Below are positions 1-6,763 of a stretch of 6,870 bases of DNA, piece after piece. The first letter of the stretch is position 1. Every line of letters begins with the position of its first letter. Source of the stretch: B16-G9 sp964400655 (GTDB lineage: Bacteria; Bacteroidota; Bacteroidia; Bacteroidales; F082); contig CAYNVN010000053.1 in assembly GCA_964400655.1 (NCBI GenBank), positions 1 to 6,870 on the forward strand. Direction: 5' to 3'. The notes beneath the pieces are model-generated. The model did no database searches, was not told the origin of the DNA, and saw only the letters and a list, made by a program, of their open reading frames with translations. The translations under genes and the position numbers were made by a program.

Positions 1-25
1 TTAGCGCTTTAAATATATTTTTCAT
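1..25 (-). CDS. 5' end of an unidentified gene leaving the window (partial)
   Basis: Reading the minus strand from an ATG at 25-23 gives eight open codons, MKNIFKAL, before the window ends. The lysine-rich opening resembles the start of a Bacteroidota signal peptide, but eight residues cannot identify a product. It would be divergent from the beta-helix lipoprotein, across a 150-bp intergenic region. A near-match to the -7 box (AACCTTTG, minus strand, 32-39) lies only a few bases upstream of the ATG, so the transcript would be nearly leaderless if that site is real. The existence of the gene is an inference from the start codon, the open frame and the otherwise gene-free divergent layout. Confidence 0.4.
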
Positions 26-88
26 TTGACGCAAAGGTTTTTATTTATCATGCTAAAAATACAATATTTTTTCAACTCATGCGTAATG

Positions 89-106
89 GTTACAGCTTGT
101 GGTAAC
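89..106. repeat. Short inverted repeat over the -33 region, possible operator
   Basis: GTTAC (89-93) and GTAAC (102-106) form a perfect 5-bp inverted repeat with an 8-base spacer. The spacer contains the only TTG (97-99) near the expected -33 position of the downstream lipoprotein promoter. A dimeric regulator bound here would compete with RNA polymerase. The arms are short and chance occurrence is quite possible. No regulator can be assigned. Confidence 0.25.
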
Positions 107-130
107 AAAACAGGTAAAAGTCTATCTTTG
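97..130 (+). promoter_or_regulatory. Bacteroidota-type promoter for the beta-helix lipoprotein gene
   Basis: TATCTTTG at 123-130 is an exact match to the Bacteroidota primary-sigma -7 consensus TAnnTTTG. A TTG at 97-99 could serve as the -33 element, although the 23-base spacing is slightly long. The predicted leader is roughly 40 bases and A-rich near the start codon at 176. Confidence 0.6.
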
Positions 131-175
131 CACCTCGTAAGTAGCGACAACAGTTAATTAAAAGAACAAATAAGG

Positions 176-1648
176 ATGAACAGCATTTCCCGTTGGCGGG
201 TTTTTTCGATGGTTGTTATTTCGGTTTTGCTGGTTTGGTTATCGGCCTGTAAAAAGGATGTGTTAAGCGACGACCCCGGCATTAAACTGGAATTTTCGGC
301 CGACTCGGTTATTTTCGATACGGTTTTTACTTCAATCGGATCGGCTACCCACCGGTTGATGATATACAACCGTTCCAACAACAAAGTAAATATTTCATCC
401 GTTAAACTTGCCGGAGGCCAGGGTTCCGATTTCCGTTTTAACATCGACGGCGAATCGGATGTGGCACTCAACGATATTGAAATTGCCGGAGGCGACAGCC
501 TGTTTGTTTTTGTACGTGTTACCATTGACCCCACCGATGTTAACAACCCTTTTGTGGTGGAAGATGATTTACAGTTTTTAACCAACGGTAACAATCAAAG
601 TGTAAAACTTATTGCCTGGGGACAAAATGCCAACTACATTGTGGCCGACACCTATACCCCCGGATTCCCGAAATATAAAATTGTGGCCGACAGTTTGGAA
701 ACCGTGCACTGGACAAACGAAAAACCGTATGTTGTTTACGGTTATGCCGTTATAAATTCTTACGGCACCTTAATCATTGATGCGGGAACCCAAATTCATT
801 TTCACGATAAATCGGGGTTGTGGGCCTATTCCGACGGAGTATTAAAAGTACTGGGCACTTTGGACGAACCGGTTCATTTTTCGGGCGACCGTTTGGAGGA
901 GGAGTACAAAGACCTGCCCGGACAGTGGGACAGGATATGGCTTATGGAAAGCAAACCGGGCGAAGACCACGAAATAAGAAATGCCGTTATCGAAAACGGA
1001 TTTATCGGCATTCAGGCCGAAAGTTTTTTGCGGGTGGCAACCAATAAACTGATACTTGAAAATGTGATTGTTCAAAACATGAACGGCATCGGAATATTTT
1101 CGCGCATATACAATATTGTGGGAGGCAACACGGTGGTAGCCAACTGCGGCGCATACTGCATGGCACTTACAGGAGGAGGCAGTTACAACTTTATCCAGTC
1201 AACTTTTGCCAACTACTGGCCTTACGGAGTACGCAAAAATCCGGCCCTGTTTATAAACAATTTCGTACTCGACACACTGGAAAATCCCGTACCGGTGCCC
1301 GTCAATTTCCAACTGGGAAACAGCATTGTTTACGGATACAACGATGATGAATTCGGTACGGAAATGGTTGCCGGAGCCGATTCGGTTTACTTTTTAAACC
1401 ATGTTTTGCTGAAAACGGAGATGGATGTGAGTGACCCCCAATATTTTGAATCGGTAATTGTTAACGAAGACCCGCTGTTTGTCGATCATGAAACAAACGA
1501 TTACCGTATCGACACGCTATCGCCTGCCATTGATAAAGGCAGTGTGGATATTTCGTCACAAATTCCCAACGATATTCTTGGAAACCCCAGGGGTAATACT
1601 CCCGATTTGGGGGCTTATCAGTTTATCCCCGGTCAGGGTGAAAAATAA
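176..1648 (+). CDS. Right-handed beta-helix lipoprotein with choice-of-anchor Q-type C-terminus
   Basis: This is a 490-aa exported lipoprotein. The signal peptide has arginines at residues 6 and 8, a hydrophobic core at 12-22 and a lipobox LSAC with the lipidated cysteine at 25. The residues after the cysteine (KKD, then SDD at 31-33) are acidic enough to suggest surface export by analogy with Bacteroidota lipoprotein export signals; this is inference. Residues about 35-155 look like an Ig-like beta-sandwich region, containing the phrase FDTVFTSIGSATH. Residues about 170-430 are rich in short beta strands with G/N turns (VIENGFIGIQA, VIVQNMNGIGIF), as expected of a parallel beta-helix. The C-terminus carries SPAIDKGS and LGNPRGNTPDLGAYQF, typical of choice-of-anchor Q proteins. 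No catalytic residues are recognisable, so it may bind or organise polysaccharide or envelope material rather than cleave it. I chose ATG 176 over the internal ATG at 209 because it supplies the positively charged n-region. AAGG directly abuts the ATG, too close for a normal Shine-Dalgarno. Confidence 0.85.
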   Translation: MNSISRWRVFSMVVISVLLVWLSACKKDVLSDDPGIKLEFSADSVIFDTVFTSIGSATHRLMIYNRSNNKVNISSVKLAGGQGSDFRFNIDGESDVALNDIEIAGGDSLFVFVRVTIDPTDVNNPFVVEDDLQFLTNGNNQSVKLIAWGQNANYIVADTYTPGFPKYKIVADSLETVHWTNEKPYVVYGYAVINSYGTLIIDAGTQIHFHDKSGLWAYSDGVLKVLGTLDEPVHFSGDRLEEEYKDLPGQWDRIWLMESKPGEDHEIRNAVIENGFIGIQAESFLRVATNKLILENVIVQNMNGIGIFSRIYNIVGGNTVVANCGAYCMALTGGGSYNFIQSTFANYWPYGVRKNPALFINNFVLDTLENPVPVPVNFQLGNSIVYGYNDDEFGTEMVAGADSVYFLNHVLLKTEMDVSDPQYFESVIVNEDPLFVDHETNDYRIDTLSPAIDKGSVDISSQIPNDILGNPRGNTPDLGAYQFIPGQGEK

Positions 1649-1685
1649 TCCTTATTATTGCAACATATTCCATCCTTATAAATAA

Positions 1686-2186
1686 ATGATTATTGCAATA
1701 GGAGGTGCCAGTACGGCCGGAAAATCAACACTGGCTGCAAAAATCGGTGAAGTTTACGATCACAGGAAAGTTAAAGTTTTTTGTCAGGACTCCTATGTAA
1801 AACCCGAAAGTGAAATACCGCTTATAAGAGATCATATCGACTGGGAAGTCCCCGAATCCATTGATTTCGACAAATTTTACCGCGCCATTGTGAGGGCAAG
1901 CCTTGAATATGATGTGGTTATTGCCGAAGGACTGATGATTTATCACAATCGCCGTACGGTTGACCTGTTCAATAAACGGTTGTTTGTTGAAATTGATAAG
2001 GAAACCTTTTTAAAACGTAAGGCGCGCGACCTGCGCTGGGGGAAAGAACCCCGCTGGTATATGGAACACATTTGGGACAGTTATCTTAAATTCGGTTTGG
2101 TGCCTGAAATGCTCAGCGATGTGTTTACCGTTGACGGCCGCCGCACCATTAACGTTTATCCGATTATTAAATTTCTGGAAAGCTGA
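1686..2186 (+). CDS. P-loop kinase resembling nicotinamide riboside kinase (NRK/uridine kinase superfamily)
   Basis: This 166-aa cytoplasmic kinase has its Walker A loop at residues 6-15 (GGASTAGKST). The motif QDSYVKPESEI at 34-44 closely matches, from memory, the human NRK1 segment QDDFFKPESEI, which makes D35 the likely catalytic base and 34-44 part of the nucleoside site. IAEGLMIY (79-86) parallels the NRK IIEGFLLF segment, with E81 at the conserved glutamate. KRKARDLRW (110-118) and the following HIWDSYLKF (128-136) match the lid region and the NRK W-x2-YL segment. If the assignment is right, it phosphorylates nicotinamide riboside to NMN with ATP, feeding NAD salvage. It is shorter than human NRK1 (199 aa), mainly because of loops and the C-terminal tail. 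It lies 37 bp after the lipoprotein gene; a weak -7-like TATTATTG at 1653-1660 could give it separate transcription, otherwise it is read through. Alternatives are a uridine-kinase-like enzyme or a kinase for another small hydroxylated substrate. Confidence 0.75.
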   Translation: MIIAIGGASTAGKSTLAAKIGEVYDHRKVKVFCQDSYVKPESEIPLIRDHIDWEVPESIDFDKFYRAIVRASLEYDVVIAEGLMIYHNRRTVDLFNKRLFVEIDKETFLKRKARDLRWGKEPRWYMEHIWDSYLKFGLVPEMLSDVFTVDGRRTINVYPIIKFLES

Positions 2187-2204
2187 AAGGTGCAAAAAAA
2201 TCTG

Positions 2205-2235
2205 TCTGTTTTCTGCTCAAAAAACCGTACTTTTG
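2205..2235 (+). promoter_or_regulatory. Promoter-like site for the LacI-family gene
   Basis: TACTTTTG at 2228-2235 matches the Bacteroidota -7 box TAnnTTTG exactly. No good TTTG is present upstream; the closest candidate is TCTG at 2205-2208, with 19 bases of spacing. Transcription would begin about 15-20 bases before the ATG at 2258. I saw no clear palindromic LacI-type operator next to it, so autoregulation is not supported by the sequence. Confidence 0.5.
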
Positions 2236-2257
2236 CTATCCCTAAAAACAAAACCAC

Positions 2258-3265
2258 ATGAAAAAGCAGGTAACCATAAAGGATATTGCGCAACAGTTGG
2301 GGTTTTCGGTTTCCACGGTTTCCAGAGCGTTAAAAGATCATCCCGATATTAGCGTAAAAACCCGCGAAGCGGTACAACAGCTTGCCACTTTGCTGGGCTA
2401 TAAACCCAACCGTATTGCGCTAAACCTGAAAAACAGCAAAACCAATACCATCGGCCTTATCATTCCCGAAGTTGAGCATTACTTTTTTTCTTCCATCATC
2501 AACGGTGTTGAAGAGGTTGCTTACGAAAATAATTACTATGTAATGGTTTTCCAGTCCAACGAGTCGTACATGCGCGAGGTGTTAAACGTTCAGGCACTGG
2601 CAACCAACAGGGTGGATGGCGTACTGGCTTCTTTTTCAAAAGAAACACACAACTTTTCACATTTTAAACAGCTTATCGATTATGAAATTCCGGTTGTGTT
2701 TTTCGACAGGGTTGTAAACGATATGCACGCCGACACCGTTGTTTCGGATGATTTTCACGGAGCATATCTTGCTGTTGAACACCTTATAAAAAGAGGGTGC
2801 AGTAACATTGCCCTCTATTCTTCACCGCGCCATCTCCTTATTTCAAAAGAGCGCCATAACGGCTACAAACAGGCGCTGGAAGATAACGGACTGGAATACA
2901 GCACCGATTTGGTTTATTCGTGCGACACTTTTGAAGATGCGGTTAAGATTTCGAGAAGCATTTTAAAGAAAAGAAACCGTCCCGACGGGATTTTTGCCGT
3001 TAATGACATGACGGCCATCGGGGTTATGAAAGTGGCCAAAGAGCTGGGCATAAACATTCCGGAAGCGTTAAAAATAGCCGGATTTGAAAACAGCCCCACT
3101 TCGCAGGTGGTTGATCCCGATTTAACAACGGTTGATCAGTTCGGTTTTGATTTGGGAAAAAAAGCTGCCGCACTGCTGCTGAAACGAATTGAAGCTCCCG
3201 ATTTTACCTATAAAGCCGAAAACATAACCATCAAACCAAAACTTATTTTAAGAGGATCGAGTTAA
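2258..3265 (+). CDS. LacI/GalR-family transcriptional regulator
   Basis: At 335 aa this is a full-length LacI-family DNA-binding protein. The N-terminal helix-turn-helix spans residues about 7-26 (TIKDIAQQLGFSVSTVSRAL), with recognition helix SVSTVSRAL at 17-25. GYKPNRIALNLK (47-58) is the hinge helix that inserts in the minor groove at the operator. From about residue 63 (NTIGLIIP) a periplasmic-binding-protein-like core continues to the end and includes the family signatures IPVVFFDR, RPDGIFAVNDMTAIG and LKIAGFENSP. Members normally act as dimers and sense a sugar or sugar phosphate. The effector cannot be read from the sequence, and no transporter or glycoside hydrolase lies nearby, so its targets are probably elsewhere or it regulates globally. 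The ATG at 2258 starts directly before the helix-turn-helix, as is usual for the family. The next gene follows after 30 bp. Confidence 0.95.
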   Translation: MKKQVTIKDIAQQLGFSVSTVSRALKDHPDISVKTREAVQQLATLLGYKPNRIALNLKNSKTNTIGLIIPEVEHYFFSSIINGVEEVAYENNYYVMVFQSNESYMREVLNVQALATNRVDGVLASFSKETHNFSHFKQLIDYEIPVVFFDRVVNDMHADTVVSDDFHGAYLAVEHLIKRGCSNIALYSSPRHLLISKERHNGYKQALEDNGLEYSTDLVYSCDTFEDAVKISRSILKKRNRPDGIFAVNDMTAIGVMKVAKELGINIPEALKIAGFENSPTSQVVDPDLTTVDQFGFDLGKKAAALLLKRIEAPDFTYKAENITIKPKLILRGSS

Positions 3266-3295
3266 TAATAATCAATAAAAAAAATAATCGGATAT

Positions 3296-3805
3296 ATGAA
3301 AAAAATCTTGTTAATGTTAACATTGGCAGTGGTTATTGCATCGTGCGGTAACAACGGAAAAGAGGAGAAAGCAAACAAACAAAACAAAGAAACGACGGTT
3401 GATTCGCAGGAACCCGAAACGGTGGTAAAACTTGATCCCGATGAAAAGATTTTTAAAAAGTATGCCAACGGACAGCCGCTGCTTGTTATGCGATACAAAA
3501 AAACGGGTAAAAAACATATTCCCGTTTATCAAAAGGAGTTTTTCGAAAACGGACAAATAAGCAAAGAGGGGCCCTTGGCGGATGTAAAACGTAACGGATT
3601 GTGGAAATCCTATTACAAAACCGGCGAACTATGGAGCGAAACCTATTATAAGGACGGCTACCTCGACAGCATTACCACCGCTTACTATAAAAACGGTAAG
3701 GTACGGTACAAAGGACAATACTACAAAAGCCACAAAACCGGCGTTTGGGAATTTTTTAATGAACAGGGAGAATTAACGGATACAAAGGATTATGGCAGTA
3801 AATAA
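3296..3805 (+). CDS. MORN-repeat (YwqK-like) lipoprotein
   Basis: This is a 169-aa exported lipoprotein. A short signal peptide (KK at 2-3, hydrophobic 4-15) ends in a lipobox IASC with cysteine 17. A low-complexity charged linker at about 18-48 (KEEKANKQNKE and similar) includes K-E-E after the cysteine, compatible with outer-surface display. Residues 54-166 contain about five degenerate MORN-type units with the pattern aromatic-x-NG-x or TG-x-W: KKYANGQ (54-60), EFFENGQ (81-87), GLWKSYYKTGEL (101-112), AYYKNGKVRYKG (129-140) and GVWEFFNEQGEL (149-160). Such repeats form beta-hairpin stacks; the YwqK antitoxin family name is a homology label and I see no partner toxin gene. It is probably co-transcribed with the LacI-type gene, since the 30-bp A-rich gap contains no -7 box. 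Its last 50 bases overlap the convergent endonuclease-like gene. Confidence 0.85.
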   Translation: MKKILLMLTLAVVIASCGNNGKEEKANKQNKETTVDSQEPETVVKLDPDEKIFKKYANGQPLLVMRYKKTGKKHIPVYQKEFFENGQISKEGPLADVKRNGLWKSYYKTGELWSETYYKDGYLDSITTAYYKNGKVRYKGQYYKSHKTGVWEFFNEQGELTDTKDYGSK

Positions 3806-4850
3806 TCGAAAAAATATCTTTTGATTTCCCGAGGTTTATTTCAGTATAAACCGGAAGGTGATCGCTGTATCCGCCATAATATTTACCGGCCGAGGTCCTG
3901 TTGGGTCTCGGTTCGCCTTTTTTAGGATGGTATAACATCCAGTCGTGTTTGATAACACTTTGCGAAAGCGAAGTAACCTGCATACCGTTTTCTCCCGTTA
4001 ACATCGGGGTGGAAACAATAATCTGGTCAAACATATCCCAGCCTTTGTAATATAACGAACCCAGACCGTTTTTGTATGGAATAACCGCCAGGTTGTACAG
4101 TCGTTCCTTTTCGAGCGGTTTTTTAGGCTCAAGGGCCTGAAGGCCGTCAACCAGACTCTTGTCGGTAGGATTATCGTTTAAATCGCCTGCAATAAGGATG
4201 TTGGCTTGCGGGTTGTTTGAAAATATATGTTGCGAAATGCCCCACAGTTTTTCGGCGGTATAAATCCTGAAAGGCTCGGTAGCTTCCTGTCCGCCCCAGC
4301 GCGACACCCAGTGATTTACAAAAATATGGATTTCGTTGTCGCCGTTTACCATTCCGGTAACATGCAGCACATCGCGGGTTCCGTAACTGCTGTCGCCCGG
4401 AAAGTTAAGTCTGATAAACTCCGTTTTAACCGGGGTAAACTCCCTGGGGCGATAAAGCAAAGCCACATCTATCCCCCTTTCATCCGGGCTGTCTTTATGT
4501 ATGATCTTGTAACCGGCCTTTTTTAGTAACGGCTGATTCAACAAATCTTCGATAACCTTTCGATTTTCAACTTCGCTTAAGCCGAATACCGACGGAAATC
4601 CGCCGGGTTCTATCGAATGCATCACTTTGGCAAGATTTTCAAGTTTATGGTAATACCGTTCGGTGTTCCATGCTATACGGCTGTCGGGCAAATGGTCGTC
4701 ATCACGGGTATAAGGGTCGTTTATGGTGTCGAAAAGGTTTTCAACATTGTAAAAAGCAAAGCTGAACCGGTCAGCCTTATTGTAATTACATGACGACAAA
4801 AAATAAACAACGGCAAATGCCGCGATGACAAGACTTAAATAACGTTTCAT
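3756..4850 (-). CDS. Endonuclease/exonuclease/phosphatase-fold lipoprotein
   Basis: From the ATG at 4850 this encodes 364 aa. The signal peptide (KR at 2-3, hydrophobic core 5-18) ends in lipobox LSSC with cysteine 21, so the enzyme should be lipid-anchored in the envelope, probably facing the periplasm because no acidic export signal follows. Motifs of the EEP (DNase I-like) fold occur in order: YNVENLFD (34-41), GLSEVENR (90-97, metal-binding glutamate E93), RGIDVALLYRP (124-134), VNHWVSRWGG (177-186, catalytic-type histidine 179), GDLND (221-225) and YSDHLPVY (326-333, with the D-H pair). This indicates a Mg-dependent phosphodiesterase or phosphatase; the substrate (nucleic acid or another phosphoester) is not determined. 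A longer frame opens with TTG at 4871, but that codon lies in the predicted promoter and would spoil the signal peptide. About 28 residues after the last motif have no family counterpart and come from antisense of the neighbouring lipoprotein gene. Confidence 0.85.
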   Translation of the reverse strand: MKRYLSLVIAAFAVVYFLSSCNYNKADRFSFAFYNVENLFDTINDPYTRDDDHLPDSRIAWNTERYYHKLENLAKVMHSIEPGGFPSVFGLSEVENRKVIEDLLNQPLLKKAGYKIIHKDSPDERGIDVALLYRPREFTPVKTEFIRLNFPGDSSYGTRDVLHVTGMVNGDNEIHIFVNHWVSRWGGQEATEPFRIYTAEKLWGISQHIFSNNPQANILIAGDLNDNPTDKSLVDGLQALEPKKPLEKERLYNLAVIPYKNGLGSLYYKGWDMFDQIIVSTPMLTGENGMQVTSLSQSVIKHDWMLYHPKKGEPRPNRTSAGKYYGGYSDHLPVYTEINLGKSKDIFSIIYCHNPLYPLILPVH

Positions 4851-4868
4851 TACAAAATATTTACAATT

Positions 4869-4898
4869 CAAAAGTAGAAAATATTATGGCTGGTCAAA
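4869..4898 (-). promoter_or_regulatory. Bacteroidota-type promoter for the EEP lipoprotein gene
   Basis: On the minus strand TTTG (4898-4895) is followed after 18 bases by TACTTTTG (4876-4869), a near-ideal -33/-7 pair. The -33 element lies in the final codons and stop of the S4 gene. The predicted transcript starts about 10-15 bases before the ATG at 4850, which excludes the upstream TTG as the start. The gene can therefore be expressed independently of der and the S4 gene. Confidence 0.65.
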
Positions 4899-5271
4899 GC
4901 CTTTTGATTTTATCAATGATTCTCCGGTCTTTTTTTGTCGGACGGCCGGTACCCCTGTCGCGCCGTTCCTGATTGAGTTGTTTCATCATTTCAAGTTTTT
5001 CAAACTCTTCGGCCGGAGTGAGGTCTTCCATTAAATCGGGAACCAGTTTTGCCGCCACCCTGTTTTTTGCCGCCACTTTCACCTTTACCGTTCTGCGTAT
5101 GTAGTTATGATGCAACTCTATCACATCGCCGGCTTTTACCTCCCGCGACGGTTTGGCATTAACACCCTCAATTTTTACCTTGCCCCCTTTGCAGGCATCG
5201 GCGGCCTGCGTGCGGGTTTTGTAAAAACGTACGGCCCAAAGCCATTTATCGATCCTTACGCTGTTGCTCAT
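4894..5271 (-). CDS. hslR: S4-domain RNA-binding protein, Hsp15 (HslR) family
   Basis: This 125-aa basic cytoplasmic protein opens with the S4 fold: RIDKWLWAVRFYKTRTQAA (residues 6-24), GGKVKIEGVNAKPSREVKAG (29-48) and DVIEL (49-53). It continues with RRTVKVKVAAKNR (59-71) and an acidic segment PDLMEDLTPAEEFEKLE. The tail GRPTKKDRRIIDKIKRL matches the basic tail of E. coli Hsp15 (GRP/RPDKKERR type). Hsp15 binds 50S subunits carrying a stalled nascent chain and helps recycle them. Here the partner is inferred from the family only. The start codon shares one base with the der stop (TAATG at 5273-5269), which indicates translational coupling and fits a shared ribosome-maintenance role. The symbol rests on family resemblance; many Bacteroidota homologues are left as S4-domain protein. 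Confidence 0.9.
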   Translation of the reverse strand: MSNSVRIDKWLWAVRFYKTRTQAADACKGGKVKIEGVNAKPSREVKAGDVIELHHNYIRRTVKVKVAAKNRVAAKLVPDLMEDLTPAEEFEKLEMMKQLNQERRDRGTGRPTKKDRRIIDKIKRL

Positions 5272-6581
5272 TATTTTTTCCTGAAAAACAGTTGAATGGG
5301 TACCCCCTCAAAATCGTACTCCTGACGGATTTGATTTTCCAGAAAACGACGGTAGTTCTCTTTTACATCATCCGGCAGGTTACAAAAAAACACAAACTGC
5401 GGAGTTGCTGTTTTTAACTGCATAACATACTTGATACGCACATAACGTCCACGCGACCCCATGGGCGGCGGATTGTTTTCGATTAATGGTAAAAGAAAAT
5501 CGTTTAATTTGGAAGTGGGAATGCGCGTATTCCGTTTTTTGTAAATCTCCATGGCCTTTTCAAGCACTTTAAAAATGCGTTGTTTCTCCTTAACCGATGT
5601 AAATATTATGGGAACATCGTTAAACGGGGCCAGCCGCTCTTTGATCTGCTGTTCAAATTCAAGATGTGTGTTGGTCTCTTTTTCAATCAAATCCCATTTA
5701 TTAACCACTACCAGTACCCCTTTTTTATTTTTTACCGCAAGATGAAAAATATTTATATCCTGCTTTTCAATTCCGCTTTTCGCATCAATCATAACAATAC
5801 AAACGTCGGAGCTTTCGATGGCACGGATGGTTCGCAGGGTAGAATAAAACTCGATGTTTTCGTAAACCTTTCCCTTTTTGCGAAGCCCTGCCGTATCCAT
5901 CAGCATAAAATCGTGACCAAAAGCTTTATAGCGGGTGTTTATGGTATCGCGTGTGGTTCCGGCAATGGGGGTAACAATGTTACGTTCGTCGCCCAGCAAG
6001 GTGTTGATAAGCGATGATTTTCCCACATTAGGACGGCCAACCACTGCAAAATGTGGCAGTTCCGACTCTTCATTGTCGGGGGTATCTTTCTCAAATATTT
6101 TAACAACGTCGTCCAAAAGATCGCCGGTACCGCTTCCGGTTACAGCCGAAACGGGATATACTTCACCAAGGCCCAGCGAATAAAATTCGCCGATGATGTC
6201 AGAAAGATTGGGTGTATCCACTTTGTTGGCGGCGAGAAAGACCTTTTTTCTAGCTTTTCTGAGCAGGTCGGCAACATCCTCGTCAAGAGGGCTTACCCCT
6301 TCGCGGCCGTCCACCAAAAAAATAATGGCATCGGCTTCGTCAATGGCAAAAAGTACCTGTTTACGTATTTCCTGTTCAAAGGTATCGTCGGAGCCTTCAA
6401 CATAACCACCGGTATCGATAACCGAGAAATCGTAACCGTTCCAGTCGCTTTCGCCGTAAATCCGGTCGCGGGTTACTCCGCTCACCGATTCCACAATCGC
6501 TTTTTTCGATTGTGTTAAGCGGTTAAACAGGGTAGATTTTCCAACGTTGGGTCTGCCGACAATTGCCAATATATTTTTCAT
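5271..6581 (-). CDS. der: Ribosome biogenesis GTPase Der (EngA)
   Basis: This 436-aa protein has the diagnostic two tandem GTPase domains plus a C-terminal KH-like domain. Domain 1 has G1 GRPNVGKST (9-17), G3 DTGG (56-59), G4 NKVD (119-122) and the SA of G5 (145-146). Domain 2 has G1 GRPNVGKSS (182-190), G3 DTAG (229-232) and G4 NKWD (294-297). The KH-like domain covers about 350-436 and includes GSRGRYVRIKYV and the terminal PIQLFFRKK. Der is a normally essential factor in late 50S subunit assembly. All GTPase motifs are intact and length is typical, so it should be functional. It is the first gene of the minus-strand cluster, with the Hsp15-like gene overlapping its stop by one base. The start is fixed by MKNILAIVGRPNVGKS, which places the P-loop at the usual position. 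Confidence 0.98.
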   Translation of the reverse strand: MKNILAIVGRPNVGKSTLFNRLTQSKKAIVESVSGVTRDRIYGESDWNGYDFSVIDTGGYVEGSDDTFEQEIRKQVLFAIDEADAIIFLVDGREGVSPLDEDVADLLRKARKKVFLAANKVDTPNLSDIIGEFYSLGLGEVYPVSAVTGSGTGDLLDDVVKIFEKDTPDNEESELPHFAVVGRPNVGKSSLINTLLGDERNIVTPIAGTTRDTINTRYKAFGHDFMLMDTAGLRKKGKVYENIEFYSTLRTIRAIESSDVCIVMIDAKSGIEKQDINIFHLAVKNKKGVLVVVNKWDLIEKETNTHLEFEQQIKERLAPFNDVPIIFTSVKEKQRIFKVLEKAMEIYKKRNTRIPTSKLNDFLLPLIENNPPPMGSRGRYVRIKYVMQLKTATPQFVFFCNLPDDVKENYRRFLENQIRQEYDFEGVPIQLFFRKK

Positions 6582-6649
6582 AATAAGATTCGTTTAGAAT
6601 GTTCAGCATGATTCGGTTGTTGATAAAAACAGACTGCTGAATTTTTTTG

Positions 6650-6657
6650 CAAAGATA
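6650..6657 (-). promoter_or_regulatory. -7 promoter element upstream of der
   Basis: On the minus strand TATCTTTG matches TAnnTTTG exactly and is followed by CA, as in many Bacteroidota promoters. The leader to the der ATG would be about 60-65 bases. No TTG or TTTG stands at the expected -33 distance. Directly upstream is a 5-bp inverted repeat, CTCAA (6658-6662) and TTGAG (6667-6671), falling in the spacer, where a regulator could interfere. Confidence 0.5.
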
Positions 6658-6723
6658 CTCAAGTTTTTGAGGAATTAGCTGCTGCCGGATTTGGAGTGCC
6701 TTTGGGTTTTGTTTGGCGGGAAG

Positions 6724-6763
6724 GAGTGAAAGAGAGAAGGGGTGAAAAGGAGAAAGAGTGACA
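6724..6763 (+). repeat. Degenerate octamer purine tandem repeat, five units
   Basis: Five consecutive 8-base units can be read: GAGTGAAA, GAGAGAAG, GGGTGAAA, AGGAGAAA and GAGTGACA. The tract is almost entirely purine on the plus strand, with one T in three units and one C. It lies in the non-coding region upstream of der and ends where the long inverted repeat begins. Its function is unknown; it could be replication-slippage debris or the internal part of a mobile repeat. Confidence 0.65.

Noticed and set aside
154..594. A 146-codon minus-strand frame opposite the beta-helix lipoprotein
   Set aside because: It lies antisense to a well-supported lipoprotein gene, has low-complexity serine/threonine-rich content and shows no recognisable motif.
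3296..3805. Toxin-antitoxin module suggested by the YwqK label
   Set aside because: No small partner gene is adjacent, and the protein is a secreted MORN-repeat lipoprotein, so the antitoxin label is only a family name.
4851..4871. Upstream TTG start extending the EEP lipoprotein by seven residues
   Set aside because: The TTG is in the predicted -7 box, and the ATG at 4850 gives a clean lipoprotein signal peptide.
5580..6518. Plus-strand frames of 145 and 155 codons within der
   Set aside because: Both are antisense to the intact GTPase domains of der and show no family features.
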